From Francisella uliginis (GTDB taxonomy: Bacteria > Pseudomonadota > Gammaproteobacteria > Francisellales > Francisellaceae), in the NCBI RefSeq assembly GCF_001895265.1, contig NZ_CP016796.1, forward strand, positions 62,001 through 126,000: DNA of 64,000 nt, written 5' to 3'. Positions 26,567-35,269 of the stretch are shown here, in pieces. Below the pieces are notes generated by a model that made no database searches, had not been told where the DNA came from, and saw only the letters and a list, made by a program, of their open reading frames with translations. Both the position numbers and the translations under genes were made by a program. Each line of letters begins with the position of its first letter. Within the stretch, counting starts at the first letter, position 1.

Positions 26567-26623
26567 ACTATACGCATCAGTTTTAGGATTTAATTAAATT
26601 TTAAATCCCAACTATTTTTTATA

Positions 26624-26651
26624 AAGCTTATAATATAACTTATTATAGCTT
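26624..26651. promoter_or_regulatory. AT-rich interrupted inverted repeat upstream of rsmG
   Basis: AAGC-TT-ATAATA (26624-26635) faces TATTAT-A-GCTT (26641-26651), and TATAAT and TATTAT -10-like boxes lie inside it on both strands. It occupies the promoter region between the permease gene and rsmG. A regulator site is possible, but the base composition makes chance likely. Confidence 0.25.
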
Positions 26652-26675
26652 ATATAAGAACTATATTTCTAGAAA

Positions 26676-27296
26676 ATGGATATGAATAACAAAATTAAAC
26701 AAGCTTTGATAGAGTTAGATATTAAAGCTAGTGAAACTCAAATTAACTTATGGATAGACTACCTAAAATTATTAGAAAAATGGAATAAAGTCTATAATAT
26801 GACGGCGATCAAAAATATTGATGATATGTTGGTCAAGCATTTATTTGATAGCTTAGCTGTTGCTAAATATCTAAAAGGTTCATCAACTATAGATGTTGGA
26901 ACTGGAGGCGGCTTACCTGGTGTAGTTCTTGCTATTTTATATCCAGATCATCAATTCACATTAGTTGATAGTGTCGGTAAAAAGATTATGTTTCTTAAAA
27001 ATGTCAAGAAAACCTTAGGTTTGAATAATATAAATCCTATGAACTCTAGGGTTGAGGAGTTAGGTGGAAGTTTTGATAATATTATTTCACGAGCATTTAG
27101 TTCCGTTGATACCTTCTATGAGTTATGTAAGCAGTTTTTAACTGCTGATAATCAAATGCTGGCAATGAAAGGCCCTGACTTAGAAGAGCAAAACCTAGCA
27201 AAGCTGCCATTAGATACGCAAAAATTTAAAATAAAAGTTCCCTTCTTAAAAGCTGAAAGAAATCTAATAGTAATGAGAAAAAAAGATGCTAAATAA
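26676..27296 (+). CDS. rsmG: 16S rRNA (guanine-527-N7)-methyltransferase
   Basis: This 206-residue SAM-dependent methyltransferase modifies G527 of 16S rRNA. Key blocks are WNKVYNMTAIKNIDDMLVKHLFDSLAVA, SAM motif I DVGTGGGLPGVVLAI, SVGKKIMFLKN, and SRAFSSVDTFYELC. The loss of this enzyme is known to give low-level streptomycin resistance in bacteria. It overlaps the next gene by 11 bp. No mnmG or parAB partner is adjacent, unlike the origin-linked arrangement in many gammaproteobacteria. Confidence 0.95.
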   Translation: MDMNNKIKQALIELDIKASETQINLWIDYLKLLEKWNKVYNMTAIKNIDDMLVKHLFDSLAVAKYLKGSSTIDVGTGGGLPGVVLAILYPDHQFTLVDSVGKKIMFLKNVKKTLGLNNINPMNSRVEELGGSFDNIISRAFSSVDTFYELCKQFLTADNQMLAMKGPDLEEQNLAKLPLDTQKFKIKVPFLKAERNLIVMRKKDAK

Positions 27297-27957
27297 AGAG
27301 TATATAAAACAAGCTTATACAACAATTACTAAAAATATAGCTAGTCATGCAAATCTTCTAGCTGTGAGTAAATACCAGTCACTAGAAAAGATAGGATATT
27401 TAGCAGATCTAGGACAAAAAGATTTTGGTGAAAATTACTTCCAAGAGCTTGAGCAAAAAGCTCAACAACTTCCTAACTTGAGATGGCACTTTATAGGTTC
27501 TTTACAATCACGGAAAATAAAGCATATAGTAAAGTATGTTGATTCGATACAAAGTGTTGAAAAAATAGAGCATCTTGAAAAAATCAATAAATCGGCATCT
27601 CAGCTAAAAAAAACGGTGGATGTGTTTTTACAGATAAATATTGATGATGATCCTAATAAGTCAGGTTTTAAGTCTTCACAATGTAATGATGTTATTGATT
27701 GTATCAAAAGATCAGAAAGTTTAACTAATATAAAGGTTGTTGGGTTGATGTGTATCCCAGCCAAATCTGTTTTACCACAAGAGAGTTTCAAGAGGATGAA
27801 AAGCTTTTTTGATCAAGTTAACACTGGGTTACCTCAAGGTTTGAAGTTGAGTAGGCTATCTATGGGAATGAGTGCTGATTATGAGTTAGCTATACAGCAT
27901 GGTAGTACAGATGTGAGGATAGGTAGTAGTCTATTTGGAGAAAGGCCAGCTAAATAA
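27286..27957 (+). CDS. YggS/PLPBP family pyridoxal-phosphate homeostasis protein
   Basis: This 223-residue single-domain PLP-binding TIM barrel has the Lys in LLAVSKYQSLEKI, then FGENYFQELEQKA, WHFIGSLQSRK, INIDDDPNKSGF, and LSMGMSADYELAIQHGSTDVRIGSSLFG for the phosphate site. It carries PLP but is not a classical enzyme and is linked to B6 and amino-acid homeostasis. The 11-bp overlap with rsmG implies coupling. Confidence 0.93.
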   Translation: MLNKEYIKQAYTTITKNIASHANLLAVSKYQSLEKIGYLADLGQKDFGENYFQELEQKAQQLPNLRWHFIGSLQSRKIKHIVKYVDSIQSVEKIEHLEKINKSASQLKKTVDVFLQINIDDDPNKSGFKSSQCNDVIDCIKRSESLTNIKVVGLMCIPAKSVLPQESFKRMKSFFDQVNTGLPQGLKLSRLSMGMSADYELAIQHGSTDVRIGSSLFGERPAK

Positions 27958-27984
27958 TTTTTCTCTTCTAAGTAGAGCAAATAC

Positions 27985-28971
27985 TTAATTTTTATAAAGT
28001 CTAAATATTGTTCTTTTATATATCCAACTTACACTTAATACAATACATACGGCGATTAGAGTTTCAAGTGATCTGCTTAGTGCAATTGCATATAACTGCT
28101 GTGACGATGATATAACAATATGCCAACTAATAATCATGCATGAAACAAATAAAGATAATAATAGATAGTAAGAAATTAAGCAGTTTACTAAAAAAAATAA
28201 TATAAGTAGTAAAGCGATTTGTAGATGGAAATACTCTTTTATTGGTATCATCATAAGAACAATTAAAATTGGGCCTATGATATTAGCAATACCTCTTTTA
28301 ATAGCCGTCTTTTTTATTCCTTCATAAGAGAAGCCTATAACTAAAACAATAGTCATTAAAATCCACCAAGAACTTGTGTTTGGTAAATAGAAAATCATGA
28401 GGTTAGTTATAAAATATCCAATAATTAGAGAAATAATTACAACATATAGAGAATGATGGTAAGGCTCTTGGACTTTCTCTCTAATAAGAGTTTTTTGTTT
28501 TTTATATAGTAATTGATTAGTTATGAAATAGTAAAAAAGTAACACTATTACAACTATACAAAAAGCAAACAAAATAGTGCTTAGATTGTTGGAGTTATGT
28601 GTTAATGCGCTTGAGATATATGCAATGAAACAGAATTTAGTGAGAATTTCTGGAATTTGGGGGTAACGAGTTGGCAGATATACTGCTAGAATACCCATAG
28701 CTATAGTACAGAGAGGTATTAACTCAGACTTGTTTGATATGTATATACCTATTATTAATGAAATCGTTGTTAATATAACCGAGATTAGTATATATGAGTA
28801 AGGTTTTTTATAAGCCCCATGAATTGGTGTTGCAGATAAAGCAATCATAGCAATTAAATTAAAATATAAAACCTTAGGTAAAAATAAATATCCTAATAGA
28901 GAAATAGTTCCAAGTAGTAGTGTTAGTAAAAAAGATTCAATAATGATTTTTTCACGTAGTACAGATATCAT
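27985..28971 (-). CDS. FUSC-like integral membrane protein
   Basis: This 328-residue very hydrophobic protein has about nine to ten transmembrane helices in two halves separated by a basic loop (YKKQKTLIREKVQEPYHHS). The second half (YVVIISLIIGYFITNL, then SSWWILMTIVLVIGFSYEGIKKTAIKRGIANIIGP) resembles the FUSC/aromatic acid exporter module, where a TxxRGxxxxxG-like motif is typical. The large cytoplasmic domain of AaeB-type pumps is absent. The substrate is unknown. Confidence 0.65.
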   Translation of the reverse strand: MISVLREKIIIESFLLTLLLGTISLLGYLFLPKVLYFNLIAMIALSATPIHGAYKKPYSYILISVILTTISLIIGIYISNKSELIPLCTIAMGILAVYLPTRYPQIPEILTKFCFIAYISSALTHNSNNLSTILFAFCIVVIVLLFYYFITNQLLYKKQKTLIREKVQEPYHHSLYVVIISLIIGYFITNLMIFYLPNTSSWWILMTIVLVIGFSYEGIKKTAIKRGIANIIGPILIVLMMIPIKEYFHLQIALLLILFFLVNCLISYYLLLSLFVSCMIISWHIVISSSQQLYAIALSRSLETLIAVCIVLSVSWIYKRTIFRLYKN

Positions 28972-29042
28972 TAACGACTATATTATTAAATAGTTTTGAT
29001 TTATTCTAAACTATAATGATTGATAATAAAATGATATGATTT

Positions 29043-29945
29043 TTAGACTTTAGTAGCTAGAAGTTTACTATTGATAACTAGATTGACGAATTCTCTTATT
29101 TTAGGTTGGACAAATTTATTTTTTGGATAATATATGAATAATTCTTGTTCATTAAAAAATTCATTGGTTAATATTTCAACTAACCTTCCTTCTTGAATTT
29201 CTTTTTTGACAATATATTCATGAAATTGAGCTATGCCCATACCATCTAAAATACATTCTTTTATAAAGTCAGTACTATCTGCTGATAATGTTGGATTAGC
29301 GATATTAACTTTAATATTATTTTTGATATTTACTAAAGGAGTAGCTCTAGAATTATGAGGAATGTAATTATGGTTAGATAAGTCTTCTAAATTTTTCGGG
29401 CTACCATTTTTATTAATATACTCAGGACTTACGCACAAGACATATCTCGTTTTTGCAATTTTACGTGCAACAATATCTTCTGGGGGCGGCCAGTTAACTC
29501 CTAAAACAATATCAACTTCCTGAGCCTTAAAATTAGGTAGCTTTTCTTCAACACTTACTTCTACCTGTACCTTAGGAAATTTTTTAGAATATTCTTTTAT
29601 TAGTTTTAAGAGGACTTTCCGAGCAAAAAAAGGTTTAGTACTTATTCTTAATATACCTGATGGTTCATTATGGAATGACTCTGCTAAATCTCTTACTTTT
29701 ATTATTTCTTGTTGTAGATTAACACAATAATCAAATAAGATATTACCCTCATGGGTAAGTGATAAAGTCCTTGTTGTTCGGTTTATTAGATCAACTTTTA
29801 ATTCTTTTTCAAGCAATTTTATTGAGTGACTTATCGCTGCCTTTGTAACACCAAGAGCTTTTGCTGTCTTTGTAAAGCTACCATATAGGACAAGTTCATG
29901 AAAAACCTCAAATAAAGATATGGGAATTTTTTTATAGCTCTTCAT
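29043..29945 (-). CDS. LysR-type transcriptional regulator divergent from an MFS gene
   Basis: This 300-residue regulator has the standard LysR winged HTH at the N-terminus (FTKTAKALGVTKAAISHSIKLLEKELKV, then RTTRTLSLT) and a periplasmic-binding-like effector domain. Its sequence is close to the CrgA/AaeR-like proteobacterial group. It is divergent from the MFS gene across exactly 100 bp containing inverted repeats, the typical LysR-target layout, so it probably controls that transporter and itself. Confidence 0.9.
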   Translation of the reverse strand: MKSYKKIPISLFEVFHELVLYGSFTKTAKALGVTKAAISHSIKLLEKELKVDLINRTTRTLSLTHEGNILFDYCVNLQQEIIKVRDLAESFHNEPSGILRISTKPFFARKVLLKLIKEYSKKFPKVQVEVSVEEKLPNFKAQEVDIVLGVNWPPPEDIVARKIAKTRYVLCVSPEYINKNGSPKNLEDLSNHNYIPHNSRATPLVNIKNNIKVNIANPTLSADSTDFIKECILDGMGIAQFHEYIVKKEIQEGRLVEILTNEFFNEQELFIYYPKNKFVQPKIREFVNLVINSKLLATKV

Positions 29946-29957
29946 TGTTTAGAAAAA

Positions 29958-30009
29958 GTAAACTTAAGTTAAATATATTGGTTATTGTAAAGAATTATTT
30001 TTAGTTTAC
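29958..30009. promoter_or_regulatory. Candidate LysR operator in the divergent intergenic region
   Basis: GTAAAC (29958-29963) is mirrored by GTTTAC (30004-30009), and between them lies a perfect 10-bp palindrome AACTTAAGTT (29961-29970). The palindrome is near the regulator start, where LysR proteins usually hold an autoregulatory site. This is inferred from position and symmetry only. Confidence 0.4.
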
Positions 30010-30045
30010 TATATGTTTATCAAAAAAATAAATAAAAGATAAAGT

Positions 30046-31197
30046 ATGAAAAATTATAAAATTATAATTTTATTAACTTATATTAGTATAGCCAGTGCTT
30101 CAGCAGTTATTATAAACCCTGCTTTACCAAGCATTTCTAGAGAGTTTGGATTATCTAGCGGCGCGGTTGAGTGGCTGGTGAGTGTTTTTCTTATAGGATA
30201 TGTAGCAGGTCAAATAATATATGGACCGATAGCAAAGAAATATGGCGATGTTACTACTCTAAGAATAGGAATGGTTATAAATGTTATTGGTATACTAATT
30301 TGTTTACTAGCATCCTCTATGGTTATGTTACTTATGGGAAGATTTATAACAGCTGTAGGGGCATCAGCAGGGTTGGTGTGTACTTTTATTATATTGAATA
30401 ACTCAGTAGCTCCTCAAAAAGCTAAATTAGCTTTATCTTATGCATCTATATCATTTGCAGTGTCCGTAACCTTAGCTACATTAATAGGTGGTTTAATTAA
30501 TACTTATAGCAATTGGAGTTACTGTTTCTATGTGTTGTTATTTCATGCTGTAATAATGTTTGGAGCTAGTTTTTTATATGAAAATAAAAAAGACTTTGGT
30601 TTTAATTTAAAAGTCTCAGCTATTATTGATGGTTATAAAGATGCTTTTAGTAGCTTTAAGCTAATAGTGTTTGCATTGACATTAGGTGTAATGACAGTTT
30701 TTAGTTATTGCTATTCTGCAGCAGGGCCTTTTATAGCTCATAGTATGTTTAATTTAAATAGTGCTGAATATAGTATATGGACATCTATGACTATCATAGG
30801 AATTATATTAGGCTCTATATTAGTAGCTAAAATAATAAATAAATATGAGAGCTATAAAATACTTATTATAGCTTTGATTTGTTTTCTTATTTTGATTGCG
30901 ATTACGATTGGGTTAAAGCTAAGTAATGATATGACCCCTATTATATTTTTTATACTAATAACGTTGATGTATTTTGTATGTAACTTTATATATCCTACAG
31001 CATCACATCTTGCATCGACCGCAATCGAATGTAAATCAAATGCTTCTGCGGCAATGAACTTTATAAATATGCTGACGGCTGTTATAGGAGTTTCTATAAT
31101 GGGGTATATACCATTTGAATACATTTGGAGCTTCTTACTGATGTGTGCCATACTACCTATTATTTGTTTGGTCCTAATTATCTATAATAAGTTTTAA
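30046..31197 (+). CDS. MFS efflux transporter (Bcr/CflA-like)
   Basis: This 383-residue 12-helix drug:H+ antiporter-like protein has INPALPSISREFGLSSGAVEWLVSVFLIGY in helix 1-2 and the motif A loop GPIAKKYGDVTTLRIG, followed by LLMGRFITAVGASAG for helix 4. The pattern is closest to Bcr/CflA multidrug exporters. It is divergent from a LysR-type gene that probably regulates it. The exported compound is unknown. Confidence 0.88.
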   Translation: MKNYKIIILLTYISIASASAVIINPALPSISREFGLSSGAVEWLVSVFLIGYVAGQIIYGPIAKKYGDVTTLRIGMVINVIGILICLLASSMVMLLMGRFITAVGASAGLVCTFIILNNSVAPQKAKLALSYASISFAVSVTLATLIGGLINTYSNWSYCFYVLLFHAVIMFGASFLYENKKDFGFNLKVSAIIDGYKDAFSSFKLIVFALTLGVMTVFSYCYSAAGPFIAHSMFNLNSAEYSIWTSMTIIGIILGSILVAKIINKYESYKILIIALICFLILIAITIGLKLSNDMTPIIFFILITLMYFVCNFIYPTASHLASTAIECKSNASAAMNFINMLTAVIGVSIMGYIPFEYIWSFLLMCAILPIICLVLIIYNKF

Positions 31198-31295
31198 AAT
31201 AGTTAGTTTTTTATTTAATTCTAAACTTCTAAGCATTATATTTAAGTTAACCAAAAAAAAAATAATATTATTTTTGAGAATTTACTAGATTAAGC

Positions 31296-31323
31296 TCGAA
31301 ACTGTTTAGAGTTTATATATAAT
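31296..31323 (+). promoter_or_regulatory. Promoter of the orphan response-regulator gene
   Basis: TCGAAA (31296-31301) and a perfect TATAAT (31318-31323) are spaced by 16 bp. Transcription would start about 33 nt before the chosen ATG at 31363. Confidence 0.45.
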
Positions 31324-31362
31324 AACCTTATGCACTAATTTTCTTTTTTGGGTATAAATATT

Positions 31363-32301
31363 ATGGATAAAATTGAAACTCATCAGCTTAAGGAAATTCT
31401 AAATGGTTTATATGCTTATACAACAACACTTTCTAGTATGGAGCATTTAACTATACAGGAAGAGTCTATTAAAGGTTTAATACGTTTATCTAATAGGATG
31501 GAAAATGTTTTAAATAATATTATCGGCACTAGTTGTGAAGATGTGGAACAAGGTTCAAATTTATTTTATTTTAACGTTTTATATCTAGGTGAAAATTTAC
31601 AAATAAAGTCGAACCCATTGTATAAATTGGATTATCTGCCAGCGAATCAAATTAATAGATTAAATGAAGTGCTTGAATATGGCAATTATCAGATAGTTCT
31701 AATTGATCAAGATAGTCTTACATCTGATTTTGACCTATCGACTCTTACTTTTCAGAATATCTGTTTTTTAAGTGTATCAGATTGTGAAACTAAAGATGTT
31801 AATAGTAATGTATTTACAGAATATTTATCTTTAGATGAAGTAAAAGCAGATTTTTATAAGGTTATTGGCGAAAGTTGGAATGTTTTTACGCGAAAGTATT
31901 TCCTTGAAAAGCTGAGTCAAGATCAACCACTTAACTTTTTATCTATTGAAGATGACTATGATTCTGAAAGATCGCTCAATGAATTGCTTGAAATATATGG
32001 TTATGCTATTGAGAATTGTTCGAATGAGAGTCAGGCTATTTCTTTAATAACTTCTAAATGTTATGATTTTATTATATTAGATATTGGTTTAGAAGACTGT
32101 AATGGTTATGAATTAGCACTTAAGATTAGACAAATCCAAAAAGTAAGAAATAACTTTATTTGTCCAATATTGGTTAATTCTGGCAAAGCTAATTCTAAAA
32201 AAGACTATAAACTTTATGGAATTACAAAGTATTATGAGAAGCCATATTTAGTGAAAAATATAAATGTAATGTTAGATGAGTATTTACCAAAGGAGTTGTA
32301 A
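31363..32301 (+). CDS. Orphan response-regulator receiver protein with novel N-terminal region
   Basis: This 312-residue protein ends in a receiver domain (about residues 190-312). It has the acidic pair in LNFLSIEDDYDSE, the phospho-acceptor Asp in FIILDIGLEDCNGYELA, the Ser of ILVNSGK and the conserved Lys in KYYEKPYL. No DNA-binding output domain follows. The N-terminal 190 residues hold a helical start (HQLKEILNGLYAYTTTLSSME), reminiscent of a histidine-kinase or Hpt bundle though no phospho-accepting motif is clear, then a possible degenerate receiver. The start is the ATG at 31363, since an in-frame TTG 15 bp earlier lacks a ribosome binding site. No kinase gene is near. Confidence 0.75.
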   Translation: MDKIETHQLKEILNGLYAYTTTLSSMEHLTIQEESIKGLIRLSNRMENVLNNIIGTSCEDVEQGSNLFYFNVLYLGENLQIKSNPLYKLDYLPANQINRLNEVLEYGNYQIVLIDQDSLTSDFDLSTLTFQNICFLSVSDCETKDVNSNVFTEYLSLDEVKADFYKVIGESWNVFTRKYFLEKLSQDQPLNFLSIEDDYDSERSLNELLEIYGYAIENCSNESQAISLITSKCYDFIILDIGLEDCNGYELALKIRQIQKVRNNFICPILVNSGKANSKKDYKLYGITKYYEKPYLVKNINVMLDEYLPKEL

Positions 32302-32308
32302 TTGAGTA

Positions 32309-33517
32309 ATGATTAAAAGTGTAGTCTGGCAGGAAGTTTCTGAAAAGGTGAGAGATATTTCTCCTGAATTATATAATATTATTTGTGAAATTTCTCCAGA
32401 CAGTAATTACCCTTTATTTCTTATGCAAAGTAATTATGGAGAAGATATAAGCAGGTTTTTTAGTGAAAATCTTGATGAAAACCTGTTACTTGCTCTGCAG
32501 TTAAGCCGTGTTACTGAGAGGTTCGATGATTATGATGGAGAGCCCTCAAACTTTCATACTTATGTGCCAGGAGACTTATTATTTTTAGATAAAACTATAA
32601 CATTTCTAGAAGGTTTTCCTTTTTATTGTTCATCAAAATATGTTTCTGGTGTAAGAAGTGCGTTTATGGTACCGAAGATATCAGATAGCAGGTCTCATAA
32701 AAGACTTTTATCCCATTATAAAATAGATGTACCTTCACCAAAGAAGAGCATATATGAACATTGGGAAGTATTTAAAGGAATTGCTAATAGTAAGTTACAG
32801 CCTTATAAATGGACTTCAGAGTTACTTTTTTTCTCAGACTCTTGGTTTAAGCATATTGATGACGAAAAGTGGTGCAAATTTTATAAATATATTTATAAAC
32901 AGAGTTTTATAGAAAAATATAGGTTTAATATCGAAAAATTTTGGGATAGCTATCTTAATAAGATTAGATCTATCAAATGTGGACCATATAGTATAGAAAC
33001 CGTAAGGCGCATTTTAAACATTCTGTCATTGTCTAAACATGGGTATGTTTTTGCCCACGATAATGAAGATTACTTACCAATAAAGCAGATACAAAATGCT
33101 TATAATGAGGTTTATCAAATTGGTGAGAATGCCCCAATCATTATGTATGCAAAAAAATATGATGTTAGTATGCGAGAAAATAATATACCAATATATTATT
33201 CATTATCAGTTCCAGATATAAGAAATATTAGATATATTTCTCGAGGTATTCAGAGCGCAAATCAAGAGCTAGCAATGCTAGTTAAGCTGAATAAAGAATT
33301 AACAAATTTAGCAAGTACATGTCCAAATGTTGCGATAGGTGAGGATATAAAGTTTAAGTATTTTCATAGTGAAGATAATGTATCATCACCTTTAGAGTCT
33401 ATTCAGTCGATTCAAAAAATAGATAAAGTCCTTAAAGAAATATTAGAAAATCAATATCCTGGAAAAAATCTCTCTTCGTATAGTAACTTTTTAAGAGGAT
33501 CTGTTGCAATTATTTAG
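32309..33517 (+). CDS. Protein of unknown function paired with the response regulator
   Basis: This 402-residue soluble protein has no signal peptide or transmembrane segment. It is rich in Tyr, Phe and Trp in the middle (about residues 140-230, WTSELLFFSDSWFKHIDDE), and its C-terminal part is helical (NQELAMLVKLNKELTNLAS). I recognise no domain. It starts 7 bp after the response-regulator stop, with AGGAG in the end of that gene, so the two are one transcript and probably one pathway. It could be an effector or partner of the receiver protein (inference). Confidence 0.7.
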   Translation: MIKSVVWQEVSEKVRDISPELYNIICEISPDSNYPLFLMQSNYGEDISRFFSENLDENLLLALQLSRVTERFDDYDGEPSNFHTYVPGDLLFLDKTITFLEGFPFYCSSKYVSGVRSAFMVPKISDSRSHKRLLSHYKIDVPSPKKSIYEHWEVFKGIANSKLQPYKWTSELLFFSDSWFKHIDDEKWCKFYKYIYKQSFIEKYRFNIEKFWDSYLNKIRSIKCGPYSIETVRRILNILSLSKHGYVFAHDNEDYLPIKQIQNAYNEVYQIGENAPIIMYAKKYDVSMRENNIPIYYSLSVPDIRNIRYISRGIQSANQELAMLVKLNKELTNLASTCPNVAIGEDIKFKYFHSEDNVSSPLESIQSIQKIDKVLKEILENQYPGKNLSSYSNFLRGSVAII

Positions 33518-33590
33518 TAAAATAGGTAGCAGAGTTGATTCGTTATTACAGTTTTATAGTCAATCCGATTGTATTGTGTACTTTTATGCG

Positions 33591-33658
33591 GTCATCCTGA
33601 ACTTGATTCAGGATCTCTTTACTTTGGCTAGGAGATTCCGGATCAAGTCCGGAATGAC
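33591..33658. repeat. 68-bp nested palindromic intergenic repeat
   Basis: The two ends mirror each other: GTCATCCTGAACTTGATTC.. against the complement of ..GATCAAGTCCGGAATGAC. Each arm is also palindromic (CCTGAA-cttgaTTCAGG and TTCCGGA-tcaagTCCGGAA). RNA or single-stranded DNA would fold into one long hairpin or a cruciform with two side hairpins. The pattern resembles dispersed MITE-like repeats of several proteobacteria. A related half copy is at 54686. Between this and the IS (33659-33793) I see only a 9-bp inverted repeat (33688-33696 with 33712-33720). Confidence 0.7.
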
Positions 33659-33881
33659 AGGTTTTATTTTACATAAGTCATTCGGATTAACTATATCAGA
33701 CTAAATTTCTAATATAGTTACTCAATCTTATATACGCAATTGGTGAATAATATTACATTTATTTAATTTCTAGAACTTTTTAAACAAAAAAAAGGCTGTT
33801 GAGTTAATCTAAGACCTTTTTCATGTCTCTTAATCTTGAGTATTTTTAGAGAAATCTGACTTTAAAATCCTTATTTTGTGT

Positions 33882-33910
33882 TTCATATCGGCATTTTGTA
33901 CCGATATGAA
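33882..33910. other. Hairpin just after the transposase gene inside the IS
   Basis: TTCATATCGG (33882-33891) and CCGATATGAA (33901-33910) form a perfect 10-bp stem with a 9-base loop, 14 bp beyond the transposase stop. It may be a transcription terminator or a subterminal site that limits read-through into the element. Confidence 0.5.
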
Positions 33911-33924
33911 TACACCTATCCTAG

Positions 33925-34917
33925 TTAAGCCATTAAATTGACAGCTTTTAATGCGTTAAAACATATAGCTTTTAACAAAGCTTGTGCACTTACTTTTACT
34001 GTAGAGAAGTAACTAGCTCTAGTAAAGTTAAACTTTCTTTTCATCGTGCCAAAGCATTGTTCAACCTTATATCTAACTTTAGATATAAGAATGTTTCGTA
34101 ATTTTTGTCTCTTAGTTAGTGGTTTATTTCTAACTGCTTTTTTAAGTACACGATTATTAATTTTGTTAGCTTTTAGTAATTCTCTATTAGCAGCAGTATC
34201 ATATACCTTATCTGCTAATAACTGTTTACAGTTAATATCTTCTAACATTGTTTCTAATCTATGAGCCTCATAGACTTCTGCTGACTCTGTATGTATTGTT
34301 TGTATGAAACCATACTTATCATCTACACTAGCAAAAACTTTATAGCCATAATGACTCTTATTACCTTTCTTAATCCATCTTGCATCTACATCTTTACCAT
34401 ATGAAATATCAGGAATAGAGGTTTTGTCTTCTTTTCTATCTTCTACTGGATTATCCATATGCTTATTAGGTCTGCCTGCAGATTCAACTAAGGTAGCATC
34501 TATAATTGCACCTTTGGCATTATTTATCGATAAGCCTAATGCTTCTAGCTGTTTGTTAAATTCTTTAAGTAGCCTTTTATATTTTTTCTTTTCTATTAAT
34601 AAGTTTCTGAACTTATTAATAGTACTATAATCAGGTAAGTTAGACGTTGGCGTAAAACCTGTGAAATACATGAAATCAATTCTTAGCCTTAAACTAGATG
34701 CTAATTCTCTATCGCTTAGACTATACCACTGCCCTAGTAACAAAAGTTTAAACATCATTATACTATCATAGGCGGGTCTACCTTGCCTTGTCATATCTTG
34801 AGTATAGATACCTTTAAGTGTTTTCCTAAACTTTTCAAAGGTAACTAACTTGTTTAGCTTTACAAACTTATTATCACTACCTAATGATTCTTCTAATCCT
34901 AAAAAGAAAAAATCCAT
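33925..34917 (-). CDS. IS5-family transposase
   Basis: This 330-residue DDE transposase has the IS5-type N-terminal domain (TRQGRPAYDSIMMFKLLLLGQWYSLSDRELA, then DFMYFTGFTP and PDYSTINKFR). The catalytic triad is readable as Asp140 (GAIIDATLVES), Asp236 (LLADKVYDT) and Glu286 (RYKVEQCFGTMKRKF). The reading frame is intact, so it may still be active although the element's ends are imperfect. It is on the minus strand, opposite to the upstream orphan genes. Confidence 0.93.
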   Translation of the reverse strand: MDFFFLGLEESLGSDNKFVKLNKLVTFEKFRKTLKGIYTQDMTRQGRPAYDSIMMFKLLLLGQWYSLSDRELASSLRLRIDFMYFTGFTPTSNLPDYSTINKFRNLLIEKKKYKRLLKEFNKQLEALGLSINNAKGAIIDATLVESAGRPNKHMDNPVEDRKEDKTSIPDISYGKDVDARWIKKGNKSHYGYKVFASVDDKYGFIQTIHTESAEVYEAHRLETMLEDINCKQLLADKVYDTAANRELLKANKINNRVLKKAVRNKPLTKRQKLRNILISKVRYKVEQCFGTMKRKFNFTRASYFSTVKVSAQALLKAICFNALKAVNLMA

Positions 34918-35083
34918 AACTGTTAAAATATAAATATCTACTGCTATAGCTATATTTTACAAAATTCATAAATTTATTGGCAGATTAAATCAACAGTCTT
35001 AAAGAGTGAATTTAGATAAAACCAAAACTATTGTTCAGTAAATTAACTTATATGTATTTTTGTATATATTTTATTTATGTAAA

Positions 35084-35111
35084 TTGACAATTAAGATTTT
35101 TTAAGTATACT
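35084..35111 (+). promoter_or_regulatory. Promoter ahead of the 121-residue orphan gene
   Basis: TTGACA (35084-35089), 16 bp, TATACT (35106-35111). Transcription would start near 35118, leaving an unusually long leader of about 150 nt before the ATG at 35270. The leader contains an AAAAGGGG stretch but no convincing leader peptide. Apart from this and the IS end, the gap 34999-35269 shows nothing else. Confidence 0.5.
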
Positions 35112-35269
35112 TAATTACAGATAGCTTGTTACGAATTTATAAAAGGGGCTAGCGGTTATTGAATTGGGACTGGTATTAGTTTTATTAAATAAAAATATAA
35201 TTTCTAATATATCCCTGTTTAAAAACCTCAAGTAGTTTTAATATAAAATTTAATAGTGGGGTTATAAAG

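Larger units (their letters stand above)
33794..34998. mobile_element. IS5-family insertion sequence, about 1.2 kb
   Basis: The element carries one transposase on the minus strand. Its ends are imperfect terminal inverted repeats: GGCTGTTGAGTTAATCT from 33794 and, inverted, AGATTAAATCAACAGTC to 34998 (two mismatches in 17). Flanking bases are A-rich on the left and TTAA on the right, so no target duplication can be recognised. This suggests an old insertion or later rearrangement. Exact ends are uncertain by a few bases. Confidence 0.8.

Noticed and set aside
33504-33704. 66-codon frame overlapping the end of the 402-residue gene
   Set aside because: Most of it is the translation of the palindromic repeat (NLIQDLF...RIKSGMTG is the well-known reading of such repeats), with no ribosome binding site.
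33790-35002. Target-site duplication of the IS
   Set aside because: Left flank is A-rich and right flank reads TTAA; no matching short duplication could be defended.
35150-35240. Leader peptide in the long 5' region of the 121-residue gene
   Set aside because: Only non-ATG frames with poor spacing to AAAAGGGG exist; support is too weak to annotate.
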